Positions 9,159 to 18,526 of a DNA stretch of 64,000 nucleotides are shown piece after piece. The notes beneath the pieces are model-generated. The model made no database searches and was not told the origin of the DNA. It was given only the letters and a program-made list of their open reading frames with translations. Made by a program: the position numbers and the translations under genes. Numbering within the stretch: position 1 is the stretch's first letter; every line of letters begins with the position of its first letter. The DNA is from Mameliella sp. MMSF_3455 (lineage in GTDB: Bacteria > Pseudomonadota > Alphaproteobacteria > Rhodobacterales > Rhodobacteraceae): NCBI RefSeq assembly GCF_030733205.1, contig NZ_JASHJL010000021.1, positions 1-64,000 on the forward strand, written 5' to 3'.

Positions 9159-12077
9159 ATGTGCGCCGACACGACCGAAACGACAGTGCCCGACTACAAG
9201 GCCACGCTGTCCCTGCCGAAAACCGATTTCCCCATGCGCGCCGGCCTGCCCAAGCGCGAACCCGACTGGCTGGCCCGTTGGGAGAAAATCGGCGTCTATG
9301 ACCGCCTGCGCGAAAAGGAGGGCCGCCCGGCCTTTACCCTGCACGACGGCCCGCCCTACGCCAACGGCAACCTGCACATCGGCCATGCCCTGAACAAGGT
9401 GCTCAAGGATTTCATCGTCCGCTCGCAGCAGATGATGGGCCGCGACGCACGTTATGTGCCCGGCTGGGACTGCCACGGCCTGCCGATCGAATGGAAGATC
9501 GAGCAGAAGTACCGCGAAAAGGGCCAGAACAAGGACGAGGTCGACGTGGTCGACTTTCGCCAGGAATGCCGCAAGTTCGCCGAGGGATGGATCGACATCC
9601 AGCGCGAGGAGTTCAAGCGCCTGGGCGTGACCGGCAACTGGGCCGATCCCTACCTGACGATGAATTTTCACGCCGAACGCGTGATCGCGGAAGAGTTCCA
9701 GAAGTTCCTGATGAACGGAACGCTCTACCAGGGGTCCAAACCGGTGATGTGGTCCCCGGTGGAAAAGACCGCCCTGGCCGAGGCCGAGGTCGAATACCAC
9801 GATCACAAGTCGCACACGATCTGGGTGCCGTTTGCCGCGCAGAACGCGACCGGCGACTTGGCCGGTGTCCGCGTCGTCATCTGGACCACCACCCCCTGGA
9901 CCATCCCCTCGAACAAGGCCGTCGCCTACAATCCCGAGATCTCTTACGGTCTCTACGAGGTCACGGGCACGCCCGAGGAATGCTGGGTCAAGGTCGGCGA
10001 CAAATACTTGCTGGCCGATGCGCTGGCCGAGGAAGTGCTTACAAAGGCGCGCCTTTCGGACGGCCAATGGACGCGTGTGCGCGATGTTTCTGCCGATGAA
10101 CTGGCAGGGTTGACCCTTGCGCATCCCTTCCGCGGCGTCGAGGGCGGCGAAGGCTTCTGGGACTACGACGTTCCGATGATCGACGGCGACCATGTCACCG
10201 ACGAGGCCGGCACGGGCTTTGTCCACACGGCGCCCAGCCACGGCCAGGAGGACTATGATGCCTTCGTCAAGCGCGGCTGGATGGACCGGATGACCCACAA
10301 CATCGGCGAGGCGGGCGAATTCCTGTCTCATGTGCCGCTGCTCAAGGGGCTGGAGGTCATCACCGCCAAGGGCAAGGAAGGCAAAGCAAACACCGCTGTG
10401 ATCGACAAGCTGGTCGAGGTCGGCGGGTTGATCGCACGCGGGCGGATGACACACAGCTATCCGCATAGCTGGCGGTCCAAGGCCCCGGTGATCTACCGCA
10501 ACACGCCGCAATGGTTCGCCGCCATCGACCGCGAGGTCGGCGACGGGCAGGACGACTATGGCAAGACGATCCGCGAACGCGCCCTGACCAGCATCGACAA
10601 GCTGGTGACATGGACGCCGCAGACCGGGCGCAACCGGCTGTATTCGATGATCGAGGCGCGGCCCGACTGGGTCCTTTCGCGGCAGCGCGCCTGGGGTGTC
10701 CCCCTGACCTGCTTCGTGAAACGCGCCGCGATGCCGACGGATGCGGATTTCCTGCTGCGCGACGAGGCCGTGAACGCCCGCATCCTGGAGGCCTTCGAGG
10801 CCGAAGGCGCGGATGCCTGGTACAAGCCCGGCGCCAAGGAACGCTTTCTGGGCAATGACTATGACCCCAGCGAGTGGGAACAGGTGTTCGACATCCTCGA
10901 CGTCTGGTTCGACAGTGGGTCGACCCATGCCTTCGTGCTGCGCGACCGCCCGGACGGGTCCGAGGACGGCATCGCGGACCTGTATCTTGAAGGCACCGAC
11001 CAGCACCGCGGCTGGTTCCATTCCTCGATGTTGCAGGCCTGTGGCACGCTGGGCCGCGCGCCCTATCGCGGCGTGCTGACCCATGGTTTCACGCTGGACG
11101 AGAAGGGCAACAAGATGTCCAAGTCGCTCGGCAACACCGTGGCGCCCGAGGATGTGACCAAGCAATACGGCGCCGATATCCTGCGGCTCTGGGTGGCGCA
11201 GGCCGATTACACCGCCGACCTGCGCATCGGCCCGGAAATCCTCAAGGGCACCGCGGACGGCTATCGCCGGTTGCGCAACACCCTGCGCTACATGCTGGGA
11301 GCGGTGACGCATTTCACCGAGGACCAGCGCGTCGACGCCAAGGACATGCCGGAACTGGAACGCTACATCCTGCACCGTCTTGCGGAGTTGGATCATGTGG
11401 TGCGCGAAGGCTATGCCGCCTATGATTTCCAAGGCGTCTACCAGCAGCTTTTCAACTTCTGCACCGTGGAACTGTCGGCCTTCTACTTCGACATCCGCAA
11501 GGACGCGCTGTACTGCGACGGCGACACCGCGCGCCGCCGCGCCGCGCGGACGGTCATGGACCTGCTGTTCCACCGTCTGACCACCTGGCTGGCGCCGATC
11601 CTGGTGTTCACCATGGAAGAGGTCTGGCTGGAACGGTTCCCGGGTGACGACAGTTCGATCCACTTGCAGGACATCCCCGAGACGCCCAAGGACTGGCTGG
11701 ACGAACCTCTTGCCGCCAAGTGGCAGATGGTGCGCCGCGCCCGCCGCGTCGTTACCGCCGCGCTTGAGGTGCAGCGGACCGACAAGGTGATCGGCGCCTC
11801 GCTGGAGGCGGCCCCGGTGGTGCATGTGCGTGAGCCCGACATGCTGACGGCGCTGAAGTCGGTCGCCTTCGAGGACGTCTGCATCACCTCGGACATCTTC
11901 CTGACCGGAGATCCGATGCCCAACGAGGCCTACCGTATGCCCGAGGTCGAAGGCGTCGGCGTGGTCTTTGAAAAGGCCGAGGGCGAGAAGTGCCAGCGTT
12001 GCTGGAAGATCCTGCCCGACGTGGGCCACCATGCCCACCCCGCCACCTGCAAACGCTGCGACGCCGCCCTGGGCTGA
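9159..12077 (+). CDS. ileS: Isoleucyl-tRNA synthetase
   Basis: A 972-residue class I aminoacyl-tRNA synthetase that charges tRNA-Ile. The HIGH motif is at residues 73-76 within PYANGNLHIGHALNKVL, the KMSKS loop at 652-656 (GNKMSKSLGNTV), the CP1 editing domain lies between, and the C-terminal zinc-binding knuckle is intact (KCQRCW ... TCKRCDAAL). Length and N-terminus (MCADTTETTVPDYKATLSLP) match alphaproteobacterial enzymes. The ATG at 9159 has AAAGGA eight bases upstream, which decides it over a GTG at 9138. Monocistronic: own promoter region and a strong terminator at 12107-12138. Confidence 0.98.
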   Translation: MCADTTETTVPDYKATLSLPKTDFPMRAGLPKREPDWLARWEKIGVYDRLREKEGRPAFTLHDGPPYANGNLHIGHALNKVLKDFIVRSQQMMGRDARYVPGWDCHGLPIEWKIEQKYREKGQNKDEVDVVDFRQECRKFAEGWIDIQREEFKRLGVTGNWADPYLTMNFHAERVIAEEFQKFLMNGTLYQGSKPVMWSPVEKTALAEAEVEYHDHKSHTIWVPFAAQNATGDLAGVRVVIWTTTPWTIPSNKAVAYNPEISYGLYEVTGTPEECWVKVGDKYLLADALAEEVLTKARLSDGQWTRVRDVSADELAGLTLAHPFRGVEGGEGFWDYDVPMIDGDHVTDEAGTGFVHTAPSHGQEDYDAFVKRGWMDRMTHNIGEAGEFLSHVPLLKGLEVITAKGKEGKANTAVIDKLVEVGGLIARGRMTHSYPHSWRSKAPVIYRNTPQWFAAIDREVGDGQDDYGKTIRERALTSIDKLVTWTPQTGRNRLYSMIEARPDWVLSRQRAWGVPLTCFVKRAAMPTDADFLLRDEAVNARILEAFEAEGADAWYKPGAKERFLGNDYDPSEWEQVFDILDVWFDSGSTHAFVLRDRPDGSEDGIADLYLEGTDQHRGWFHSSMLQACGTLGRAPYRGVLTHGFTLDEKGNKMSKSLGNTVAPEDVTKQYGADILRLWVAQADYTADLRIGPEILKGTADGYRRLRNTLRYMLGAVTHFTEDQRVDAKDMPELERYILHRLAELDHVVREGYAAYDFQGVYQQLFNFCTVELSAFYFDIRKDALYCDGDTARRRAARTVMDLLFHRLTTWLAPILVFTMEEVWLERFPGDDSSIHLQDIPETPKDWLDEPLAAKWQMVRRARRVVTAALEVQRTDKVIGASLEAAPVVHVREPDMLTALKSVAFEDVCITSDIFLTGDPMPNEAYRMPEVEGVGVVFEKAEGEKCQRCWKILPDVGHHAHPATCKRCDAALG

Positions 12078-12106
12078 GCCACGGCGCGCATCGCGGACGC
12101 GAAGAG

Positions 12107-12138
12107 GCCCGAAGTCCCTGCCGGACTTCGGGCTTTTT
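12107..12138 (+). terminator. Rho-independent terminator of ileS
   Basis: Perfect 11-bp arms GCCCGAAGTCC and GGACTTCGGGC with a CTGCC loop, followed by five Ts, 29 nt after the ileS stop. Confidence 0.93.
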
Positions 12139-12222
12139 CATGGTTGCCAAAGGGGCCGCCATCGGACGTTGCCCAAAAAATGACGTGGCGTTAACCTGAC
12201 CGAAAACCAGACGAGAGTTGCC

Positions 12223-12714
12223 ATGAACCGCCGTTTCTTCCTGCTGGCCACCGCCGCGCTTGTCCCTGCCTGTGGCATGATGCCGAGCCAGAATCTGACG
12301 CTTGCCCCCAACTCCACGCTGATCGTCACCCGCCACGCCGACCGAGACGGCGAGGACCTGAATGCACGGGGCCACGAACGCGCGCGGGCGTTGGTCGAGG
12401 CGGTCAAGGATTTCGACATCGACCTGATCTTCAGCCCCGGCATAAAGCGCAACCTCGACACCGCCGCGCCCCTGGCGGGCGCGCGCGGGCTGGCCGTAAA
12501 CCGCCTGCCACAGGAAGCGCCGACCGCCGGCCTGGTACAGAGCGGTGCCGGGAAAACGCTGATCTGGATCGGGAACAAGGGCAATATCGCAACGATCTGG
12601 GAAGACCTGAACCTGTCCGCCCCCATGCCGATCGAGTACGGCGACCTGCATATCGTCCGGGCGGATGCACAGGGGCGCGTGACGATAGAACGGCGCCGCT
12701 ATGGACCCAACTGA
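12223..12714 (+). CDS. Histidine phosphatase superfamily lipoprotein
   Basis: A 163-residue protein with a lipoprotein-like signal (MNRRFFLLATAALVPAC, lipobox LVPA-C at about 14-17). The phosphatase core follows: TRHAD at about residues 36-40 supplies the RH dyad of the branch, LNARGHERARAL follows, and IFSPGIKRNLDTAAPL matches the second conserved arginine/threonine region. The segment is short for the superfamily and the late catalytic His is not obvious (LIWIGNKGNIATIW occupies the place where a His-containing strand is expected), so activity is uncertain. It overlaps the next gene by 14 nt and is probably co-transcribed with it. Confidence 0.75.
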   Translation: MNRRFFLLATAALVPACGMMPSQNLTLAPNSTLIVTRHADRDGEDLNARGHERARALVEAVKDFDIDLIFSPGIKRNLDTAAPLAGARGLAVNRLPQEAPTAGLVQSGAGKTLIWIGNKGNIATIWEDLNLSAPMPIEYGDLHIVRADAQGRVTIERRRYGPN

Positions 12715-12940
12715 CGCAGAGATCGCCTCTGCCCTGATGGATCTGGCCCGAGCACGCGGGCCCGGCAAGAGCCTGTGCCCGTCAGACGTGGCAAGGACGC
12801 TGGCCCACGACTGGCGCCCGCTGATGCCAAGGGTGCGCCGGGTCGCTGCGACGCTGCCACTGACTGCCACGCAGAAGGGACGTCCCGTGGACCCAATGGT
12901 CGCCTCCGGCCCGATCCGCTTGGCCTTGCGCCAAGAGTAG
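12701..12940 (+). CDS. DUF3253 protein
   Basis: A 79-residue protein matching the DUF3253 pattern: KSLCPSDVARTLAHDWRPLMPRVRRVA, then LPLTATQKGRPVDP and a closing GPIRLAL. The family looks like a small winged-helix-type fold; its function is unknown. The ATG at 12701 lies inside the last codons of the phosphatase-like gene, suggesting coupled translation. Length is as usual for the family. Confidence 0.85.
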   Translation: MDPTDAEIASALMDLARARGPGKSLCPSDVARTLAHDWRPLMPRVRRVAATLPLTATQKGRPVDPMVASGPIRLALRQE

Positions 12941-12960
12941 AACGAACGCGGGCCCGGTGT

Positions 12961-13563
12961 TCAGATCAGTCCCCGGTCCCGCCCGATCATGGCGGCATGT
13001 GTCCGGTTGCGCGCCTCCAGCTTGCGCGAGAGCGTCTTGACGTGAAGCTTGACCGTGACCTCCTGCAGTTCGAGATCGCGGGCGATTTCCTTGTTGGACT
13101 TGCCCTCGCAGATGCCTTGCAGAACCTGCTGTTCCCTGCGGGTTAGAATGTCATCCTCGCCCTTGCCAGAGGATTTCAGGAACTCGATCGGGGTGTAGAC
13201 CTCTCCTGCGGCCATGAACCGGGCTGCCGTCAGCAGCGACCGGGCGCTGAGGGTCTTGGGGATGAACCCTTGTGCCCCCTCTTTCAACGCCGCCGTGGCC
13301 ACGTCGCGCGTGGCGCTGCCGGACAGGATTGCCACGGGCCGCCCCTCGTTCGCGGCGCGCATGCGCTCCAGCCCCTCAAGTCCATTCATGCCCGGCATGT
13401 TGTAATCCAGAAGGACGAGATCAAAGCTGCCGCTCGACCTGGCGAGCGAAACCGCGTCCTGCAGCGTGGCAACGGTACAGACTTCTTCGACATCCGCGCC
13501 ATCCAGGTAAGCCGCAATCGTATCCCGCACCAGGTCGTGGTCGTCTGCAACCAGAATTCTCAT
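12961..13563 (-). CDS. LuxR-type (NarL/FixJ) response regulator
   Basis: A 200-residue response regulator. The receiver domain has the acidic pair DD at 7-8, the phospho-acceptor Asp at 53 (LVLLDYNMPGMNG), a conserved Ser/Thr near 80 and a Lys near 102 (FIPKT). The C-terminal NarL/LuxR DNA-binding domain runs about 137-195 (LTRREQQVLQGICEGKSNKEIARDLELQEVTVKLHVK). The gene faces away from the hybrid histidine kinase that begins about 290 nt away, which is the likeliest phosphodonor through its HPt domain. Target genes are not evident. Confidence 0.93.
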   Translation of the reverse strand: MRILVADDHDLVRDTIAAYLDGADVEEVCTVATLQDAVSLARSSGSFDLVLLDYNMPGMNGLEGLERMRAANEGRPVAILSGSATRDVATAALKEGAQGFIPKTLSARSLLTAARFMAAGEVYTPIEFLKSSGKGEDDILTRREQQVLQGICEGKSNKEIARDLELQEVTVKLHVKTLSRKLEARNRTHAAMIGRDRGLI

Positions 13564-13851
13564 CTTTCAACTCGTCCCATCTGTGCCAATGGCGGATATA
13601 CACGCCGGGGTAATATAGCTCGGCGCGGCGTCTCAGGAACCCTGAAATATACAGAAAACGATATCTAATACAAACCCCAGTTCCGGTCAGATGGCCGCCT
13701 GACCAGCTTTGGCCTCTTGCATCCGCCCTTCTGCCCCGTTTTTCTGGGCAGGGCCGTTGGCCAGCTAGGAGATCCGGATGATCCGAGCCACCCATGCCTC
13801 GATCACGCAAAGATACAGCCAACCGCGCTCTTCCTCGGGCGGCTGCGCCAC

Positions 13852-16461
13852 ATGACCCAGGGAACCGAAGGCACCGCCCGGGGCCGCGACGGACCCGCCT
13901 GGACATCCGGCCTGCCGAACTGGGTGACGGGGATCGTCCTCGTGATGATCATTTTGTCCATCGCGGTGCTGGTCCTGGACCTGCAGAAACAGACACGGCG
14001 GCTGGCCTCCTCGGCGGCGGACAACATGCAATGGACCCTCGGCCAGGCCGAAGTCGAATTGATGGCGCTGGAAATCGCCGCCCTGCGCGCCGCCACGGGC
14101 GATGGTTCCCTGAGCGAAGTCCGCTTGCGCTATGACATCTTCTACAGCCGGATCGAGACGCTGACCGAGAGCCACCGGTTCGAAACCCTGATGCAGATCG
14201 GCGTGATGCCTGAACGGATCGAGGAAATCCGGGCCTTCCGCGGCAAATGGCTCCCCCTGATCGACGGGCCGGACGCAGCCTTGGAGGCCGCCCTGCCCGG
14301 ACTGGCCGAAGACACGCGATCGGTGCGCAGTATCGTGCGCGATACCAGCCTCGCCGGGGTCGAGTTCTTTTCGCAACAGGGATTTGAACAGCGCGACAGC
14401 CTGAGCCGGAGCATGGTGCGCGTCGGCCTTCTGACCGTGGCCCTTGTGATCCTCCTGGCGGTGCTGGCCCTGATGCTGTTCCGACTGGCCCGCAAGAGCG
14501 AGGCCGAGGCCCGCGCCAACCGCGAAACCCGCGAGCGGATCGAGACCATCCTTTCCACATCACTGGACGCGGTCGTTGTCTCTGACGCCGGTGGGCGCAT
14601 CCTCGACTACAACGGCGCCGCCGAGCGCATCTTCGGCTATGACCGCAACCAGGCTCTGGGCGCGGACATGGCCGACCTGATCGTACCGGATCACTACCGC
14701 GCCGCGCATCGGCGCGGGATGGCCCGGTTCCGCCGGGACGGCGACGCGCGCGTGATCGGCAAGGGGATCGTGCGGCTGGATGCGCGCCGCAGCGACGGCA
14801 CGGTCTTTCCCGTCGACCTGTCCCTGGCCCGGGTTCAAAGCCCCAAGGGCGAAATCTACGTTGCCTTCCTGCGGGACATCTCGGATCGGGTGCGCAACGA
14901 GGCCGAGCTGAAGCGCGCCCGAGACCGCGCCATTGCGGGCGAAAGGCAGAAGGCCGAGCTGCTGGCCGTCATGAGCCACGAAATGCGCACGCCGCTGAAC
15001 GGGATGCTGGGCACGCTGGAACTGGTCGACGATCGGTCGCTGGATGCGCGGCACCAGCGCTACTTGCGGATCGTGCGCGATTCCGGGCGCATTCTGCTGG
15101 GCCATGTGAACGACGTTCTGGACATCTCGCGGCTGGATGCGGGCAAGATGACCCTGCGCAAGACAGGCTTTGACCTGGTAACGCTGCTGGAGGACATCGT
15201 CGACAACCAGAGCCAGCACGCAAGCGCCCGCGGCAACAGATTGATCCTGGTCCCGCCCAACCCCGAACTGCACCGGGTCTACGGCGACCCTGACCGGCTG
15301 CGCCAGATCCTGCTGAACCTCGTCGGAAACGCGATCAAGTTCACCTGGAACGGGCGCGTCACGGTGGAAGCGGATTGTGCGGCCGGGCTGGAAGCGGTCG
15401 AGTTGCGCGTGACGGACACCGGGATCGGCATCGCCGAAGAGGACATCGACCGGATCTTCGAGGACTTCGTCACCATCGACAGCACCTATGGACGCAGCAC
15501 CTCGGGCACCGGGCTGGGGCTGGGTATCTCGCTGCGACTGGCCTCGGTCCTGGGGGGCGAACTGGGCGCGGAAAGCGAACCGGGTGATGGCAGCGTCTTC
15601 TGGCTGCGGGTGCCGCTGGCCCCACCGGAAGAGAAACCCATGCCCGAGCCGCCCAGCAGGGAACCAAGCGCACCTCCCCCGGCCTGCGATGTCCTGCTGG
15701 TCGAGGACAACGAGATCAACCGGTTGGTGGGGCGCGACCTGCTGGAGCGCGACGGCCACCGGGTCGAGACCGCGATTAGCGGCGAGACGGCGCTCGAGAT
15801 CCTGGCGTCCCGGCGTTTCGACGTGATCATGATGGATATCTCGATGCCCGGAATGGACGGGATCGACGTGGCGCGCGCATTGCGGCGCGCCGATGGGCTC
15901 AACGCAGCGACACCGGTGGTCGCCACCACAGCCCACGCCCTGCCACAAGAGGTCGATGCCTTTTATGCCGCCGGAATGCAGGCGGTCCTGATCAAGCCGT
16001 TGACGCTGGACGCGATCCGCAATGTCCTGACCGAGGTCCTGACAGAAGGAGCGCCGGTCCGCCCTGCACCGCTGACCTCACCCGCGACGGGTGACCGGAC
16101 CGCCGTGATCGACGAGGCACACCTCGAGGAAATGCGTCAGGGACTGGCCCCGTCGCGTCTGCGGCACCTGCACGAGAGATTCCTGTTCGAAATGACCGAT
16201 TTCCAGCATTCCATGCCAGACCTCGCCAAGGCCGGTGCCGGTGGGCGGGCCACGTTGGCGGCAGAGGCACACCGCATGGCCGGTTCCGCCGGGATGATAG
16301 GTGCGGCCCGGCTAGGGGCGCTGTTGCAGGAGATCGAACAGGCGGCCAAGGCCGGGAACACACTGGAACTGGGCGCGCACCAGGCCGATCTGGCCGAATG
16401 CTGGCAGACGACCCGGGATGCGCTTTCGGCCCTCTTGCAGCCGATCGACCACCCGCAGTGA
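13852..16461 (+). CDS. Hybrid histidine kinase with PAS, receiver and HPt domains
   Basis: An 869-residue membrane sensor kinase. Order: TM1 (about 26-43), a helical periplasmic sensor region (about 45-190), TM2 (about 195-215), a PAS domain (about 230-345, DYNGAAERIFGYD), HisKA with the phospho-His at 376 (MSHEMRTPLNG), HATPase, a receiver domain with phospho-Asp 662 (IMMDISMPGMDG), and an HPt domain with His 807 (AEAHRMAGSAGMIGA). The chain His-Asp-His therefore lies in one protein and can pass phosphate to the LuxR-type regulator encoded divergently. The start is uncertain: the ATG at 13852 has no good ribosome site, and the frame is open back to 13717. The stimulus is unknown. Confidence 0.88.
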   Translation: MTQGTEGTARGRDGPAWTSGLPNWVTGIVLVMIILSIAVLVLDLQKQTRRLASSAADNMQWTLGQAEVELMALEIAALRAATGDGSLSEVRLRYDIFYSRIETLTESHRFETLMQIGVMPERIEEIRAFRGKWLPLIDGPDAALEAALPGLAEDTRSVRSIVRDTSLAGVEFFSQQGFEQRDSLSRSMVRVGLLTVALVILLAVLALMLFRLARKSEAEARANRETRERIETILSTSLDAVVVSDAGGRILDYNGAAERIFGYDRNQALGADMADLIVPDHYRAAHRRGMARFRRDGDARVIGKGIVRLDARRSDGTVFPVDLSLARVQSPKGEIYVAFLRDISDRVRNEAELKRARDRAIAGERQKAELLAVMSHEMRTPLNGMLGTLELVDDRSLDARHQRYLRIVRDSGRILLGHVNDVLDISRLDAGKMTLRKTGFDLVTLLEDIVDNQSQHASARGNRLILVPPNPELHRVYGDPDRLRQILLNLVGNAIKFTWNGRVTVEADCAAGLEAVELRVTDTGIGIAEEDIDRIFEDFVTIDSTYGRSTSGTGLGLGISLRLASVLGGELGAESEPGDGSVFWLRVPLAPPEEKPMPEPPSREPSAPPPACDVLLVEDNEINRLVGRDLLERDGHRVETAISGETALEILASRRFDVIMMDISMPGMDGIDVARALRRADGLNAATPVVATTAHALPQEVDAFYAAGMQAVLIKPLTLDAIRNVLTEVLTEGAPVRPAPLTSPATGDRTAVIDEAHLEEMRQGLAPSRLRHLHERFLFEMTDFQHSMPDLAKAGAGGRATLAAEAHRMAGSAGMIGAARLGALLQEIEQAAKAGNTLELGAHQADLAECWQTTRDALSALLQPIDHPQ

Positions 16462-16525
16462 GCGCGCTTTACCCCCCGTGCAACCTGCGTTTAAACACGA
16501 GGGACCAGCCCAGCAGGAGAGCCCC

Positions 16526-18037
16526 ATGCCCAACCCGCTATACGACACGCTCCTCGGTCATCAGACCGCGAACAGCTCTGTCTTTCTGCACCTCCCGGAC
16601 GGTGGGCAGATCAGCTATGCCGGGTTCACCGCGCGCGTGGCCCAGTTCGCCGGGGCGCTGCGCGATCTGGGCCTTGCACCCGGCGACCGGCTGGCCCTGC
16701 AGGTGGAAAAATGCGCCGACGCGCTGGCGCTGGTCTTTGGCTGCATCCAGGCTGGGGTGGTCTTTCTGCCGCTGAACACCGGCTACACGGGCGACGAGAT
16801 CGCCTATTTCGTCGAGAACTCGGGCGCCCGGGTGCTGGTCTGCGACCCGGCCGATGCCCGCCTTCTGGGCGAGGTCGCCGCGCGCTGCGGCGCCCATTGC
16901 GAGACGCTGGGCCCGGACGGGACGGGCACGCTTGCCGAACGGGCAGACGCAGCCCCCGAAGAAGCCGCCGTCGAACCGCGCGCAAGTGATGACATCGCCG
17001 CCTTTCTCTACACATCGGGCACCACGGGCCGCTCCAAGGGCGCGATGCTGAGCCAGGATAACCTCCTGTCCAACGCGCTGACGCTGGTCGACCTCTGGCG
17101 ATTCACCAAGGACGACGTGCTGTTGCACGCGCTGCCGATCTTCCACACCCACGGGCTGTTCGTGGCGACCAACGTGATGTTGGCGGCGGGAGGCGCGATG
17201 GTGTTCTTCCCGAAACTGGACCCCGACGCTCTGATCGACTGGATGCCCAAGGCGACCAGCCTGATGGGCGTGCCGACCTTCTACACCCGCCTGCTGGACA
17301 ACCCGCGTTTCGGGGTCGAGGTGGCGGGGAACATGCGGCTGTTCATCTCCGGCTCGGCGCCCCTGCTTGCCGAAACGCATCGCCAGTTCGAGGCACGCAG
17401 CGGGCACCGCATCCTTGAACGCTACGGCATGACTGAAACCAACATGAGCACGTCCAACCCCTACGACGGCGACCGCCGCGCCGGCACCGTCGGCCTGCCG
17501 CTGCCGGGGGTGGAGGCCAGGGTCTGCGACGAAGCGGGAGCCGAACTGCCGCGCGGCGAGATCGGGATGCTGGAGGTGCGCGGCCCGAACGTCTTTCAGG
17601 GCTACTGGCAGATGCCGGAAAAGACCGCGGCGGAATTGCGAGAGAACGGCTTTTTCATCACCGGCGACCTCGCCCAGATGAGCGAGGACGGTTACGTCAC
17701 CATCGTCGGACGCGGCAAGGATCTGATCATCTCTGGCGGGTTCAACATCTACCCCAAGGAGATCGAGGAACTGCTGGATGACCAACCGGGCGTGCTGGAA
17801 AGCGCCGTGGTCGGCGTGCCGCATCCGGATTTCGGAGAGACCCCGGTGGCGGTCATCGTGCCCGAACCGGGCGCCACACCCGACCTAGACGCCGTCCGCG
17901 GCGAGGTGACGGCAAAGCTGGCGCGGTTCAAGCATCCCCGGCACATCGAAGTCGTCGACGCCCTGCCGCGCAACACGATGGGCAAGGTGCAGAAGGCGGC
18001 CCTGCGCGAGCGTTTCGGGGGGCTGTTCTCAGGTTGA
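16526..18037 (+). CDS. matB: Malonyl-CoA synthetase / acyl-CoA ligase (MatB-like)
   Basis: A 503-residue AMP-forming acyl-CoA synthetase. The ATP-binding P-loop YTSGTTGRSKG starts at residue 162, the adenylate motif YGMTETNMSTSNP is near 303, and the invariant catalytic Lys is at 487 (PRNTMGKVQK). The length, the N-terminus (NPLYDTLLGH) and the pattern MTETNMSTSNPYDGDRRAGTVG are those of malonate-CoA ligase MatB, which makes malonyl-CoA from malonate, ATP and CoA; other short dicarboxylates are possible. AGGAGA sits six bases before the ATG. No malonyl-CoA decarboxylase or malonate transporter gene is beside it, so it may serve malonate salvage or detoxification; that is inference. Confidence 0.85.
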   Translation: MPNPLYDTLLGHQTANSSVFLHLPDGGQISYAGFTARVAQFAGALRDLGLAPGDRLALQVEKCADALALVFGCIQAGVVFLPLNTGYTGDEIAYFVENSGARVLVCDPADARLLGEVAARCGAHCETLGPDGTGTLAERADAAPEEAAVEPRASDDIAAFLYTSGTTGRSKGAMLSQDNLLSNALTLVDLWRFTKDDVLLHALPIFHTHGLFVATNVMLAAGGAMVFFPKLDPDALIDWMPKATSLMGVPTFYTRLLDNPRFGVEVAGNMRLFISGSAPLLAETHRQFEARSGHRILERYGMTETNMSTSNPYDGDRRAGTVGLPLPGVEARVCDEAGAELPRGEIGMLEVRGPNVFQGYWQMPEKTAAELRENGFFITGDLAQMSEDGYVTIVGRGKDLIISGGFNIYPKEIEELLDDQPGVLESAVVGVPHPDFGETPVAVIVPEPGATPDLDAVRGEVTAKLARFKHPRHIEVVDALPRNTMGKVQKAALRERFGGLFSG

Positions 18038-18526
18038 GACACCGGGCTTTGCCCGCGCCTGAACGGCAAAGGAACACCGGTACGGCTTGATATCCAGAAG
18101 CGGCGTGTTGTTCAGGCAATCCAACCCGCGCACCGTGAGGGCTGCGCCATCGCGTGCGATCAGCCGGACGATACTGGTGCCGATGGGATTGGGGCGCAGC
18201 GGGCTGCGCAGTGAAAAAGTGCCGCGTGTCCGCCCGTCGGCCTTTGGGCTTTGCGTCAGCAGATCGCGCCGCGCCTCGTGCAGCCAGTACAGCACTTCGA
18301 TGAATTCGAACTGTTCGATCCCGTCCAGTGCGGGTGAGTAGACCGCATCAAGGATCACGGTACAGTCCGGCCCCTGCTCGGGATCGCCCTGCCGGGGGCA
18401 ATCGGCGCGCACCCTGAAAGGCGTCTCGATCCAGCCGATGAACCGCAGACCCGCGTCGGTGGCAGGGGGAAACTGCGCAAGGGTTTCCCCGGGACGCAGC
18501 TGGTCGCGATGGGTGGATGTGGACAT
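18029..18526 (-). CDS. TsaA/TrmO-like tRNA methyltransferase
   Basis: A 165-residue TsaA-like beta-barrel protein. The signature GTFSLRSPLRPNPIG (about 105-119) and the closing LDCLNNTPLLDIKPY (about 135-150) are those of TrmO, which uses S-adenosylmethionine to N6-methylate t6A37 of tRNA-Thr in E. coli. The C-terminal extension of E. coli TrmO is missing, as in many alphaproteobacterial members, so the tRNA role is a family expectation. Its last codons overlap the convergent end of matB by nine bases. Confidence 0.82.
   Translation of the reverse strand: MSTSTHRDQLRPGETLAQFPPATDAGLRFIGWIETPFRVRADCPRQGDPEQGPDCTVILDAVYSPALDGIEQFEFIEVLYWLHEARRDLLTQSPKADGRTRGTFSLRSPLRPNPIGTSIVRLIARDGAALTVRGLDCLNNTPLLDIKPYRCSFAVQARAKPGVST

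Noticed and set aside
9033-12038. A 1001-codon open frame antisense to ileS
   Set aside because: It is a mirror of the ileS codon pattern in high-G+C DNA; the product is His/Gly/Arg-rich with no domain, and ileS is unquestionable.
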